Shown in pieces: positions 1 through 8,629 of a stretch of DNA of 64,000 nt. The DNA lies in contig CAVRLX010000015.1 of assembly GCA_963721725.1 (NCBI GenBank), positions 100,955 to 164,954 on the forward strand. The letters are read 5' to 3'. This DNA comes from RI-153 sp963721725 (GTDB taxonomy: Bacteria > Chloroflexota > Anaerolineae > Caldilineales > Caldilineaceae). Every line of letters begins with the position of its first letter. The stretch's first letter is position 1. The position numbers were made by a program, and so were the translations under genes. Below the pieces are notes generated by a model. It was not told the DNA's origin and searched no databases. It worked only from the letters and a program-made list of their open reading frames with translations.

Positions 1-2
1 TG

Positions 3-650
3 GTGAACGCCGACAACATTTCTCTGGGATATTGCCGCTGGCAGATACCCAATACGCCAGTGGAGCCAATGCCTGATGGGCTGCGCCAACAGACAGCACT
101 GGCGTTGGGTTGCCCCGCCTGGGAAGGGGGCAAACCGTCGCAAACTGCCCTTGACGGCGAGGCGGCGAGGCAAGGGATCTCGATACAAAGCCGGGGCCTG
201 TGGGCGCAGATCAAAGACTGGTTTCATCCTTCAACCGCCACGCTGCCGCCGTCCCAATGGGGCGAGAAAATTATCGAACGGAGTGGCGTGGGGGCGGGCA
301 CAGAGCCATGTTTTGCCTGTCAAGGGCGGATTGCCAACCTGGGGGCGCTCACCGTCTCGACGGATGAAGACGACAAACGCACCTTTAGCATTTGGCGTTG
401 TCGGCGCTGCCACACGTTTTATTTGAACGATTGGACGGATCGTTGGGAGCGGCTGGATTCGTTGGAGACCGAGGAGCGCTACTATCGGCTGGCCCCAGCC
501 GAAGCCTGGACGATTCTCGCTCTTTTCGAGGGCGTTGTGGGCGGGGAACATCCAGGCGGACGCCATACCCGCAACGAACAGCGGCAATGGCTGGAAGCGT
601 TCATCGCCGACCGCTCGCCGCTGAGTCATCAAGTGCGGCAGGGACGATAG
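3..650 (+). CDS. Hypothetical zinc-ribbon-like protein (5' end may lie outside window)
   Basis: The reading frame is open from the window edge, with a GTG at the first usable codon, so the true start may lie upstream. The visible 215 residues contain a CFAC pair (about residue 103) and a CRRC pair (about residue 134), spaced like a zinc ribbon; the ligands are visible, the metal is inferred. The C-terminal part is charged and Trp-rich. The gene ends 3 bp before the M23-like gene, so the two are probably co-transcribed. I do not recognise the family and assign no function. Confidence 0.6.
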   Translation: MNADNISLGYCRWQIPNTPVEPMPDGLRQQTALALGCPAWEGGKPSQTALDGEAARQGISIQSRGLWAQIKDWFHPSTATLPPSQWGEKIIERSGVGAGTEPCFACQGRIANLGALTVSTDEDDKRTFSIWRCRRCHTFYLNDWTDRWERLDSLETEERYYRLAPAEAWTILALFEGVVGGEHPGGRHTRNEQRQWLEAFIADRSPLSHQVRQGR

Positions 651-653
651 GGT

Positions 654-1712
654 ATGGACAGGCAAGAGCAGTTTGAACCCACAACCAAAACCCAACAGCC
701 CTGGCTGGCGCTGGAAGCACGCCCCCAGCAAGTGGTGGCGGCGATCTATGATCGGCTGCCCTTCCCCATGATCGGGCCAATCCAAGAGGTGGTCTTTGAT
801 CTGGGCGTGATCGCGCATCAAGGTGTAATCGAACTCAAAGGCATGGTGGTGCAGGGCTACAGCGGGCATCAACTGCTCTTTGAACAGCGTTGGCCCGCCC
901 ACATTCTCAGCGCCCGCACGGGCGAAAGCGATCTGAGCATCCAGCCAGAAACGGGGCTGGCGTTGCGGGCGCTGCATTTTACACTGCACGCCTATGAACG
1001 GATGTCGCATGTGCAGGTAACCGTGGTGGGGCGCGATGTCTCTGGGCATGGGGAAAGCATCCAGGCTGTGCGCCAGCTCTCGGTGATCTATCATGAACAG
1101 CAGAGCGATTTTCACTTTCCGGTGGCGGGCACGTGGTGGGCGATTCAGGCCGCCGATTGGAGCGATTTTCACAAATCCGAGGTGTACAGTCAGCCCTTCG
1201 CGCTGGATCTGGTTAAACTGGGACCGGATAATCTGGCCTATACGGGCAATGGCCGTTCGCTGACCGACCACTACAGTTGGGAGCAGCCGGTCTATGCGGC
1301 GGCGGGGGGCAAGGTGACCTATGTCGGTTACGACATGCCCGATATGTTGCCCGGCTCGATTCCAGATCAGGCCATCCTGCGCGGGGATATGCGGCGTATT
1401 TTGGGCAATGCCGTCGCCATTAGCCATGCCAACGGCGAGTTTAGCTACTATGCGCATTTGCAACAGGCCAGCATTCCTGTGGCCGAGGGCGACATGATCC
1501 GCCGAGGAGCGCTGATAGGGCGGGTGGGCAACAGTGGCAATTCGCCCGGCCCCCATCTGCACTTTCATGTGATGACAGGCCCCAACCTTTTTATTGATCA
1601 GGGATTGCCGTTTCAGTTCAGCCATTTTAGCGCCGGTGGACAATTTTACGAAGATCCCATGACCATTCCCACCCGCATGATTGTAAGCGGTCCACAACGC
1701 ACACACGGGTAG
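654..1712 (+). CDS. M23-family (LytM-like) peptidase domain protein
   Basis: 352 residues with no obvious signal peptide. The C-terminal half (about 175-320) is an M23 beta-barrel: the GNAVAISHANGEFSYYAHL block (His268) and GPHLHFHV (His301 and His303) match the catalytic and zinc-binding motifs of Gly-Gly endopeptidases that cut peptidoglycan cross-bridges. The usual first ligand motif H-x3-D reads SQPFALD (179-185), keeping the Asp but not the His. Activity is therefore uncertain and the protein may be a non-catalytic LytM-type binder or activator. The N-terminal 150 residues form an unrecognised beta-rich region. It follows the zinc-ribbon gene by 3 bp, probably as an operon. Confidence 0.75.
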   Translation: MDRQEQFEPTTKTQQPWLALEARPQQVVAAIYDRLPFPMIGPIQEVVFDLGVIAHQGVIELKGMVVQGYSGHQLLFEQRWPAHILSARTGESDLSIQPETGLALRALHFTLHAYERMSHVQVTVVGRDVSGHGESIQAVRQLSVIYHEQQSDFHFPVAGTWWAIQAADWSDFHKSEVYSQPFALDLVKLGPDNLAYTGNGRSLTDHYSWEQPVYAAAGGKVTYVGYDMPDMLPGSIPDQAILRGDMRRILGNAVAISHANGEFSYYAHLQQASIPVAEGDMIRRGALIGRVGNSGNSPGPHLHFHVMTGPNLFIDQGLPFQFSHFSAGGQFYEDPMTIPTRMIVSGPQRTHG

Positions 1713-1752
1713 AGGGTCGCCAGTACCGTTGTTACCATTCCAGGAGAAATTT

Positions 1753-2220
1753 ATGTCTGCCGAAAACGAAAATCATTACCACGGCGAAGAGCAAGCGTTA
1801 GAATTTAACCAAAAAGTGACCGATGAACTTTACGATGAATTGGTGGAAAATTTAGAGGGCGAAAAGGTCGTGGGCTTGGCGCTGTGGGAAGAATCCATCG
1901 CCGACGAAGAGGGCGAGACGGTTGATCCCAACCAGCGCGAAGTCTTTGATATGGACCTCTATCTGGAGAACAATCTTTACTTAGAGTTGTACGCCACCTA
2001 TGTCTTCCAAGATCCAGAGAAAGACCCCTTGCGTGGACTGGATCAGATTGGTAAAATATTCTCCAGCCTGATCGAGGGTGATCTATGGTTGGATGAAGTC
2101 GCCGCCACCGAGGACAATGATCTTGTATTGATTCTGAGCCGCAACCATCAGCCACAGATCTTTTTGAATGTCGGTGGCTGGTCGATTGAGGAATGGGAGA
2201 CGTTGCCGGACGAAGACTAA
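1753..2220 (+). CDS. Hypothetical acidic protein
   Basis: 155 residues, strongly acidic (many Glu/Asp), with no Cys and no membrane segment. The ATG at 1753 is preferred over the upstream in-frame TTG at 1729 because AGGAGA sits 5-10 bp before it. The family is not recognised. It lies 40 bp after the M23-like gene on the same strand. The composition suggests a soluble cytoplasmic protein. Confidence 0.6.
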   Translation: MSAENENHYHGEEQALEFNQKVTDELYDELVENLEGEKVVGLALWEESIADEEGETVDPNQREVFDMDLYLENNLYLELYATYVFQDPEKDPLRGLDQIGKIFSSLIEGDLWLDEVAATEDNDLVLILSRNHQPQIFLNVGGWSIEEWETLPDED

Positions 2221-2280
2221 CCGGCCTCTGTCAATAATCTTTATTATTTTCACACATCCCAGCCAGGGAGGAGATGTAGG

Positions 2281-2820
2281 ATGCTTCCAATGATGACAGT
2301 TGCTGCCCCCCCCGCGTCCAATACCAGCCCGTGGACAGCGTCATTGTATGCTGGCGTTTTTACAGCGGTTGCCGGTCTCATTTTGGTGTTACTCGCAGGC
2401 ATGCCAGTCGTCCCGGCCATTGTCGGCCTGTTGGTCGGCGCAGCCCCCGTGTTAGCTGTGCAGGTCGCCACAGGCGGCGTTGGCAATTGGCGTTCGGTGA
2501 TTGCTGGTATGTTGGGATTTATTCTCTTCATAGCGGCGATCTTTCTGCCCGGAGAAGCCTTTGGCTGGGTTGCCCCCATCCTGGCTCTGCTCTCCATGAT
2601 TCTGTGGCCGATTTTGGTGGGAGCTATGAGCGCCGGCCAATCGGTGGGTAAGCTCTTTCTTGCCAGCCTGCTTGGCCTCATTCTCGCCGTCGCTATCTTT
2701 TTTGTGGTTGCAAACTTGCTCGGCCAGAACCCGGATGGATGGGTCAGCCCGGCCAGCATTCTGGCTCTCTCGTTCTGGGGCGGCACAGTGGGTGCGGCGC
2801 TCAAAGTTGGGGCGAGATAA
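2281..2820 (+). CDS. Small multi-spanning membrane protein
   Basis: 179 residues with about five hydrophobic segments (roughly 22-40, 43-62, 72-90, 96-115, 124-146) separated by short loops, ending in a small-residue-rich segment. The start is supported by GGGAGGAG about 8 bp upstream. It has no recognisable family motif and no charged residues typical of transporters. It stands between an acidic cytosolic protein and a PucR regulator. Confidence 0.6.
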   Translation: MLPMMTVAAPPASNTSPWTASLYAGVFTAVAGLILVLLAGMPVVPAIVGLLVGAAPVLAVQVATGGVGNWRSVIAGMLGFILFIAAIFLPGEAFGWVAPILALLSMILWPILVGAMSAGQSVGKLFLASLLGLILAVAIFFVVANLLGQNPDGWVSPASILALSFWGGTVGAALKVGAR

Positions 2821-2839
2821 CACGTTATAACCAATTAAC

Positions 2840-4561
2840 ATGAATGACGAAGTCAACCTACTCGTCGAGTCAGCGGGCGTACCCATACGCCCGCTACTTG
2901 CTTACAAAGAGCCAATGTATCGAAATTCTGCTACGCTTGAAGATGTATTTCGTCTGGCGCTGCCACGGGGCACAGACATAGTGTTTGGCGCGGAATGGTT
3001 GGGGCGCCCCGTCAGTTGGGCCTGTAGTCTACGTCCCAGCCCACCGGCCTTTCCCAAACTGGCTGGCAACGAACTCGCGCTGGTGGACATGGAAGATTTG
3101 CGGCAGCTAGATCCGCGCGTCCGTTTAGATCGGGTGATTGCCAGCCTGCGCCAAGCCCGGGTCTCGGCGGTGGCTGTGCTGGGCGAGGTTCCGCCAGCAG
3201 CCATCGAAGCGGCCAAACTCCACGAAATGCCACTCTTTGTGCTGGCCGCTACCGACTCTTTGATGCAAGTCGAGCGCGCGGTGATCCGCCTGATTGTGGA
3301 TCGCGAAGGCTATGTGGCGGCGCGCACGGGCGATCTCCAGCGCGAACTAACCCAGATCGAACTGGACGGCGGCGGGTTGGGCGCAATTGCGGCGCGGCTC
3401 TATCAGTTTGCCCAACAGCCAGTGATCTTCCTGCGCGACGACGGGCAGATCTCGGCCCATCATGGTCTGAACGATCTCTCGGAGCGGGTGCGCGATCGGA
3501 TTTTGAACAATCTGCCCAACATTACAGCGCTACGCAGTTGGGCGGCTTCGCAACGCAGCAAAGAGCTGAACGAAAGTGTGGGCACGCTCAAGTTGAGCGA
3601 TGAGCGCCTGACCTATGACCAGGCCGTAATCGCGCCGATTATTGCCGGGGATCGGGTCCAGGGCTACTGTTTGGTTCTGCGCACCAGCGGCCAGGGCGGG
3701 GCCGCCATTAGCACAGTCGAGGGCATGAGCGTTCTGCAGGGGGCCGGTGCGGCAGCGTTGGAGTGGAGCCGCCAACACGCTGTAGGCGCGGTTCAAGAGC
3801 AGATGCGGGCGGCGTTTCTGGATGAATTGCTGGCGACGGAGATCGCCGATGAGCAGGCTTGGATCCAACGGGGTAAATCGTTGGGCTACGATCTGGCCGT
3901 TCCTTATGCGGCTCTGATCATTGAAGCCGAGCATGTGGCCGATTGGCCGTCTCCACTCCATGCATTGCTGGCCGAACAGCGCGAAAGCATTCCGATTAGC
4001 CGCCGCACCGAAGGCACGCTGATCTTTTGGCCCACGGGCAACCCCAAAAGCGCCCGCCATCTCAAAACCCTGGCAGCGAATTTTGCCAACGAACTGCTGG
4101 GGAGCAGCCCCAAAGCATCGGTGATCATTGGCATTGGTCGCCCGGCCACGCGCCCGGCAGAATGGTTGCGCAGTCTGCAACAGGCCCAGGAGAGCTGGCA
4201 CATGGGCAAATCATGGCAGGCTTCGCCCGTCACCTATTTTGGCGATCTGGGGCTGTATCAACTGCTCACGGCGCTGGGCGGCAACGTGGAAGCAGCTCGC
4301 TTTTTTCGCAAAACCGTGCGCCCGCTAATTGAACATGACGAGAACCGCAATGCTGAGTTAGTCGAAACCCTGGAAGCCTTCTTTGCCTGTCATGGCAACT
4401 TGAGCCAGACGGCCACCCGGCTGCACATTCATCGCAACACGTTAACCTATCGGCTGGAACGCATCTCGACCATCACTCGCCTCGATCTAGACGATCCTGA
4501 CGCCCGTTTTTCGTTGCAATTAGCGCTGAAACTCAGGCCCGTCCTCAAAAATCGCCACTAA
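2840..4561 (+). CDS. PucR/CdaR-family transcriptional regulator
   Basis: 573 residues. Residues about 30-150 match the PucR N-terminal domain found in regulators of purine catabolism and similar pathways. The middle carries a GAF-like or GGDEF-degenerate region. The C-terminus (about 505-565) has the PucR helix-turn-helix, with HGNLSQTATRLHIHRNTLTYRL as its core (shown at 4393-4458). Family members activate nearby catabolic genes in response to a small ligand; the target here is unknown. A second in-frame ATG at 2918 lies closer to where the PucR domain normally begins, and no clear ribosome site favours 2840. A strong terminator follows directly. Confidence 0.85.
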   Translation: MNDEVNLLVESAGVPIRPLLAYKEPMYRNSATLEDVFRLALPRGTDIVFGAEWLGRPVSWACSLRPSPPAFPKLAGNELALVDMEDLRQLDPRVRLDRVIASLRQARVSAVAVLGEVPPAAIEAAKLHEMPLFVLAATDSLMQVERAVIRLIVDREGYVAARTGDLQRELTQIELDGGGLGAIAARLYQFAQQPVIFLRDDGQISAHHGLNDLSERVRDRILNNLPNITALRSWAASQRSKELNESVGTLKLSDERLTYDQAVIAPIIAGDRVQGYCLVLRTSGQGGAAISTVEGMSVLQGAGAAALEWSRQHAVGAVQEQMRAAFLDELLATEIADEQAWIQRGKSLGYDLAVPYAALIIEAEHVADWPSPLHALLAEQRESIPISRRTEGTLIFWPTGNPKSARHLKTLAANFANELLGSSPKASVIIGIGRPATRPAEWLRSLQQAQESWHMGKSWQASPVTYFGDLGLYQLLTALGGNVEAARFFRKTVRPLIEHDENRNAELVETLEAFFACHGNLSQTATRLHIHRNTLTYRLERISTITRLDLDDPDARFSLQLALKLRPVLKNRH

Positions 4562-4600
4562 AAAAGTACCGACGACACAGGTGTCGTCGGTACTTTTTTC
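4561..4600. terminator. Bidirectional rho-independent terminator
   Basis: A 13-bp perfect stem (GTACCGACGACAC at 4566-4578 with its complement at 4581-4593) is flanked by A-run and T-run tails on both strands. It ends the PucR gene (plus) and the convergent response regulator gene (minus). Confidence 0.9.
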
Positions 4601-4622
4601 GAACAACTCCAAACACTGAAAA

Positions 4623-5051
4623 TCATCCTAGTTGCCGCAGTGCATCCGCCACCTGCGAGACCAATTGATGCTGGCTAAAGGGTTTGTCCAGGTGATAGAT
4701 CCCCGGTTGTTCCGACAGCGCCCGCAGTTCATCAGAAACACTGCGATCCAAGGCTGTGACAAAGATAATCGGGATGGATGAAGTGGCTTCATCGGCGCGC
4801 AAAAACCGCGCCACATCTAACCCCGACATATCGGGCATCATCACATCCAGCGTAATCAAATCTGGTTTTTGATCAGCCACGGCTTTCAGAGCCTCTGTGC
4901 CATTGTTCGCGGTGCGAATTGCATATCCAACGCGCTTCAACATCACGCTTACCATACGACACAAAAGGGGTTCATCATCCACCACCAACACATGAAGTTG
5001 ATGGTGTGGATCTGCATTGTTTGTATCTATGGCAGACATTGAGATCGTCAT
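4623..5051 (-). CDS. Stand-alone response regulator receiver protein
   Basis: 142 residues, a single CheY-like receiver domain with no output domain. Acidic pocket Asp25/Asp26, phospho-acceptor Asp69 (LDVMMPDMSG), Thr99 and Lys123 (DKPF) are all present, so it should be phosphorylatable. The start at 5051 is set by AGGAG 5 bp upstream. It is convergent with the PucR gene and has no kinase beside it; the nearest histidine kinase in the window is 16 kb away. It probably acts through protein-protein contact. Confidence 0.88.
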   Translation of the reverse strand: MTISMSAIDTNNADPHHQLHVLVVDDEPLLCRMVSVMLKRVGYAIRTANNGTEALKAVADQKPDLITLDVMMPDMSGLDVARFLRADEATSSIPIIFVTALDRSVSDELRALSEQPGIYHLDKPFSQHQLVSQVADALRQLG

Positions 5052-5320
5052 CCTATCTCCTCACGCTCCAGTTCGCACCTATCATGAAGTCCTCATTGTA
5101 CGTAGACAGCCCAAGATGTAAAAAACCGACGTTGTCCAAACTCCCTTACAGGACTGGATTCTTACACCTGCTGGCTGCGCTTCTCATCGGTAAAGATACA
5201 AACTGATGACGTTATTTTGATAGTTCAAAGTTATATACTATCGCTTAGCTGAGTTCTGATAATAGTACGATATTGGTCTGCCTTGAACAATGTGTAAATG
5301 GCTGAAATGTCACATGAATG

Positions 5321-6148
5321 TCATCTAGAGACCGAGACAGATGCCTCGTAAGTTTGACGCACCCCTGCCGCCAACTCTGCGCCCAATGTTCGCACAGCCG
5401 ACAAGCCCTCGGCAGACCCTGCCGCCCGCACCAGTGCCGACCCTACAATTACGCCTTCGGCAATAGCGGCCACCTGGGCGGCCTGTGCGCCATTGCTGAT
5501 ACCAAAGCCAATTGCCAATGGAAGATCGGTGTGTTGACGCACACGTCGCACAAATTGTATCAAGTTGGGCGGAAGTTCCGACCGTGCCCCGGTGATGCCG
5601 GTGACACTGACTAGATAAATATAGCCTGTTGCCTGAGAAGCCACAAACCGAATACGCGCTTCGGTGCTGGTGGGGGCCAAGAATTGGACCATGGCAAGCT
5701 CCGCATCGGCGCAACTAGCCGCCAATGTTTCGGATTCACCGGGCGGCAGATCAGGCACGAGCAGACCATCGACGCCTGCCGCCGCTGCATCACGCACAAA
5801 CTTCTCTTCGCCATAGGCCAATATCGGGTTGTAATAGGTCATGGCACAGAAGGGCTGCGACACGCCACGCCCGCGCACTTCGCGCACCATTGCCAGACAA
5901 TCGGCGACGGTAGTTCCCCCGGTAAGCGCTTGATAGGTGGCCGCTTGAACGGTGGGACCATCGGCCAGCGGATCGCTAAAGGGAATGCCGATCTCAAAGA
6001 GATCTGCGCCCACCTCGGCCAGCGCCGCCACCACATCCATCGACGTCTGCCGATCCGGATAGCCCATGGCATGATAGGGCATGAAGGTGGCGCGCCCTTC
6101 CGCTTTGGCCGTGGCAAAGGTTGCGGCAATTCGGTCAAGTCCACTCAT
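5321..6148 (-). CDS. trpA: Tryptophan synthase alpha chain
   Basis: 275 residues, the usual family length. It cleaves indole-3-glycerol phosphate to indole and glyceraldehyde 3-phosphate and channels indole to TrpB. The FEIGIPFSDPLADGP block carries catalytic Glu52 and Asp63, equivalent to Glu49 and Asp60 of the Salmonella enzyme. The phosphate-binding GFGISN loop is present. Its ATG overlaps the trpB stop by 4 bp (ATGA), indicating translational coupling. No other trp genes lie next to the pair. Confidence 0.97.
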   Translation of the reverse strand: MSGLDRIAATFATAKAEGRATFMPYHAMGYPDRQTSMDVVAALAEVGADLFEIGIPFSDPLADGPTVQAATYQALTGGTTVADCLAMVREVRGRGVSQPFCAMTYYNPILAYGEEKFVRDAAAAGVDGLLVPDLPPGESETLAASCADAELAMVQFLAPTSTEARIRFVASQATGYIYLVSVTGITGARSELPPNLIQFVRRVRQHTDLPLAIGFGISNGAQAAQVAAIAEGVIVGSALVRAAGSAEGLSAVRTLGAELAAGVRQTYEASVSVSR

Positions 6149-7387
6149 AATGTTTCCCCCAATTCTTGCATCACCGTGCCCAGATCCTTGTCGCCACGCC
6201 CGCTCAGGTTGACCAAAATAATCTGCTCCTTGTCCAATTGCGGAGCCAGATCGATAAGATGGCCGATGGCATGGGAACTTTCCAGAGCAGGAATAATCCC
6301 CTCCAAATTACACAGCAGTTTGAAGCCTTCCAACGCCTGGGCATCGGTGCAATACGTATATTCGGTGCGGCCCAGATCACGCAGCCAGGCGTGTTCAGGC
6401 CCAACGCTGGCATAGTCCAGCCCGGCAGAAATGCTGTGCGTCTGGGCGATTTGACCGTCGGCATCTTGCATGACGTAGCTTTTGGTTCCCTGCAACACAC
6501 CCAGCCGCCCCAGTTTGGGATCAGCAAAGCGGGCCGCATGTTCGCCGCCCTCAATGCCGCGGCCCACCAGCCTCGACACCGATGAGGCGGATCTGCTCTT
6601 CTTCCAAAAACGAGTGAAAAATCCCGATCGCGTTACTGCCGCCGCCCACACAGGCCACAATCACATCGGGCAAGCGACCGGGGCCGTCCTCGTTGTCGCG
6701 CATTTGGGCATAGGCTTCGCAGCCGATCACCGACTGAAAATCGCGCACCATCGCCGGGTAGGGGTGCGGTCCCAGCGCGCTGCCCAGCAGATAATGGGTG
6801 GTTTCGACGTTGGTCACCCAGTCGCGGATGGCCTCGTTAATGGCATCCTTCAGCGTTTTGGAGCCGCTCTCCACGCCGCGCACTTCGGTGCCCAGCAGTT
6901 TCATGCGAAAGACGTTGGGCTGTTGGCGAGCCATGTCCACTGTGCCCATGTAAACTACACATTCGATGCCCAGCAGTGCCGCCGCCGTGGCCGTGGCAAC
7001 GCCATGCTGCCCGGCGCCGGTCTCGGCCACAATACGGGTTTTGCCCATTTTGCGCTTCATCAACAGCGCCTGTCCCAGCGCGTTGTTGATCTTGTGGGCG
7101 CCAGAATGGGCCAGATCTTCGCGTTTGAGGTAGATCTGCGCGCCGCCCAGGTGTTCGCTCAGCCGTCGGGCATAGGTGATGGGCGTGGGCCGCCCCACAA
7201 AGGTACGTTGCAAATGGCCCAGTTCGGCCATAAATTCTTTGTCATTGCGCGCTTGGAGATAGGCTTCTTCCAACTCTTCCAGTGCAGGCATCAATGTTTC
7301 GGGCACATACTTGCCGCCATAGGGGCCAAAGCGACCGCTCTCGTCGGGAACGGCGCGGTAATTTGTGGGTGTGGATTGGATGGTCAT
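6145..7387 (-). CDS. trpB: Tryptophan synthase beta chain (one frameshift)
   Basis: PLP enzyme joining indole and serine to give tryptophan. The N-terminal part (7387 to about 6560) has the PLP-lysine motif HSGAHKINN and the glycine loop CVGGGSNAIG. The C-terminal part (about 6560 to 6145) continues in another frame with GRGIEGGEHAARF and GDKDLGTVMQ. The shift falls in GGGCCGCGG at 6557-6565, where one extra base turns the expected GVEAGGRGIEGG into a premature stop. Both halves are well conserved, so I take this as a sequence error. Start 7387 is preferred because GAGGAG lies 4 bp upstream. Confidence 0.93.
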
Positions 7388-7412
7388 GGGTCTCCTCTTT
7401 GCGTAATGCGTA

Positions 7413-7635
7413 TTACATGTTGCGTGAGATCGGCACAAGGCTATCAAAATTCAGATCAAACAGTTCGTCCAGGTCCAATTCTATCACTTTCGCCCGCTGG
7501 GATCGAATCGATCCGGTGATGATTAGTGTGCCAACGCAACCATGCCGAGATTCAAGTAGATCAAAACTATTCCTGTCCTGAAGGCAAATACGCTCAAGTA
7601 CACGAGAAGGGTGTACCGTAGAATTCTTGACAAGT
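7413..7635 (-). pseudogene. Start-less ORF remnant, unknown
   Basis: An open frame of about 73 codons on the minus strand reads like a real protein end (LLESRHGCVGTLIITGS, then an acidic LDLDELFDLNFD stretch). It has no start codon before an upstream TGA and abuts the promoter of the toxin-antitoxin pair. It could be the tail of a gene cut off when that pair inserted. Family unknown; chance openness is possible. Confidence 0.25.
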
Positions 7636-7656
7636 TGTCAAAAAACAACCTATAGT
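7627..7656 (+). promoter_or_regulatory. Promoter and palindromic operator of the Phd/PIN pair
   Basis: TTGACA (7627-7632) and TATAGT (7651-7656) are spaced by 18 bp. The -35 box lies inside the perfect palindrome TTGACAAGTTGTCAA (7627-7641), a likely site for antitoxin autorepression. The start codon at 7663 is about 6 bp after the -10 box, so the mRNA may be leaderless. Confidence 0.65.
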
Positions 7657-7662
7657 GCTTAC

Positions 7663-7896
7663 ATGAAAACATACCCGGTTGGAGAGTTCAAAGCACATTT
7701 TTCAGAAATTATGGAGCAAGTTCGTGCTGGAGAAGAAATCATCATCAGCTATGGCAAGAAAAAGGAGAATGTTGCGGTCCTCATTCCCTACGCTGCTTAT
7801 AAATCAAAAAAAATACGGCTAGGCTTGCTGCAAGATAAAGTCCTCAAAATTCACGATGATTTCGCAATCAGTGAGGAAGAGCTGCTGGGCGCATGA
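7663..7896 (+). CDS. Phd/YefM-type antitoxin
   Basis: 77 residues from the ATG at 7663. An upstream in-frame codon at 7627 falls inside the promoter and is rejected. The N-terminus MKTYPVGEFKAHFSEIMEQV matches the Phd/YefM fold, which binds its own operator through the N-terminus and the toxin through the C-terminus. The stop overlaps the toxin start by 4 bp. The palindrome over its -35 box fits autoregulation. Confidence 0.85.
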   Translation: MKTYPVGEFKAHFSEIMEQVRAGEEIIISYGKKKENVAVLIPYAAYKSKKIRLGLLQDKVLKIHDDFAISEEELLGA

Positions 7897-8297
7897 ACTA
7901 CCTGCTTGATACTCATTATGTGTTATGGTCTCTGTTTGAGCCAGGCAAAATCGCAGATCCCGTTCGCCGGATTTTTGAAAATGAGAGCGATTCAAAACTG
8001 ATATCGGGTATAAATTTGTGGGAAATTTCGCTTAAATATGCTCTTGGCAAATTAGAGCTTGGCGGTACAACCCCGAATGAAGTCTTTGATACATTGCTCG
8101 AAGCCGGTTTTGAAGTGGCAGCGTTAGAAAATCGATTGTTTGCCACTTATTATCAACTTTCCAAAAAAGCCAATCACAACGATCCTTTTGACCGGCTGCT
8201 GATCTGGCAAGCCATTTCAAACGGCTATACCCTCATCACCCACGACGAGAAAATTGAGCAGTATCATGTGGATGGCCTACGCACGGTCTTGGGATAG
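7893..8297 (+). CDS. PIN-domain toxin (VapC-like ribonuclease)
   Basis: 134 residues. PIN acidic residues are visible at Asp6 (LLDTHYVLW), in NLWEIS (about Glu43), in NDPFDR (about Asp97) and near the end in THDEKI, matching metal-dependent ribonucleases of type II toxin-antitoxin pairs. It is coupled to the upstream Phd-type antitoxin by ATGA overlap. A strong terminator follows. The lower GC of the pair relative to its neighbours suggests transfer. Confidence 0.88.
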   Translation: MNYLLDTHYVLWSLFEPGKIADPVRRIFENESDSKLISGINLWEISLKYALGKLELGGTTPNEVFDTLLEAGFEVAALENRLFATYYQLSKKANHNDPFDRLLIWQAISNGYTLITHDEKIEQYHVDGLRTVLG

Positions 8298-8349
8298 TGC
8301 TCTTCAGCCCCGGAGTTAGCAATCCACATCACGGCCAGAAAAATACACT

Positions 8350-8390
8350 AAAAAAGTAGAGAGACGATATGTCGTCTCTCTACTTTTTTG
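8350..8390. terminator. Bidirectional rho-independent terminator
   Basis: A 12-bp perfect stem (GTAGAGAGACGA at 8356-8367, complement 8372-8383) with TATG loop, A-run before and T-run after. It serves the toxin gene on the plus strand and the small gene on the minus strand. Confidence 0.9.
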
Positions 8391-8416
8391 GCGATATAGG
8401 GAGTTCCGAAACAGGC

Positions 8417-8620
8417 TCAGGGCACTTCATCCACCTCGCCGCCCTCCTCTACCTTTGCCACTAAATAGCGCAGCAACTGCTCGCCCTCACGAAAAACACA
8501 GCGTTCACCGCTCAATAGATGCTTAGTCTGAAAGCGTATCTCGACGATCTCCTCACTTAATTTCTCTTGCCATACTCGTACAGTAAAAAGATGAGAAGGT
8601 GATGGATGACTTTCGTTCAT
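8417..8620 (-). CDS. Small hypothetical protein
   Basis: 67 residues with VRVWQEKLSEEIVEIRFQ followed by FREGEQLLRYLVAKV, a beta-rich then helical pattern. It starts 9 bp after the flavin oxidase stop on the same strand, so it is probably the last gene of that operon and ends at the terminator at 8350-8390. Family not recognised. Confidence 0.55.
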   Translation of the reverse strand: MNESHPSPSHLFTVRVWQEKLSEEIVEIRFQTKHLLSGERCVFREGEQLLRYLVAKVEEGGEVDEVP

Positions 8621-8629
8621 GGCATTTAT

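Noticed and set aside
231..1706. Long minus-strand ORF of 491 codons
   Set aside because: It is antisense to the M23-like and zinc-ribbon genes, has no family motif, and its codon content mirrors the plus-strand genes.
6482..7519. Plus-strand ORF of 345 codons
   Set aside because: Antisense to trpB, no recognisable domain, His- and Gln-rich composition typical of shadow frames.
7388..7662. Trp attenuator or T-box upstream of trpB
   Set aside because: No Trp-rich leader, specifier loop or terminator/antiterminator pair could be found; the start-less ORF remnant and the toxin promoter occupy the space.
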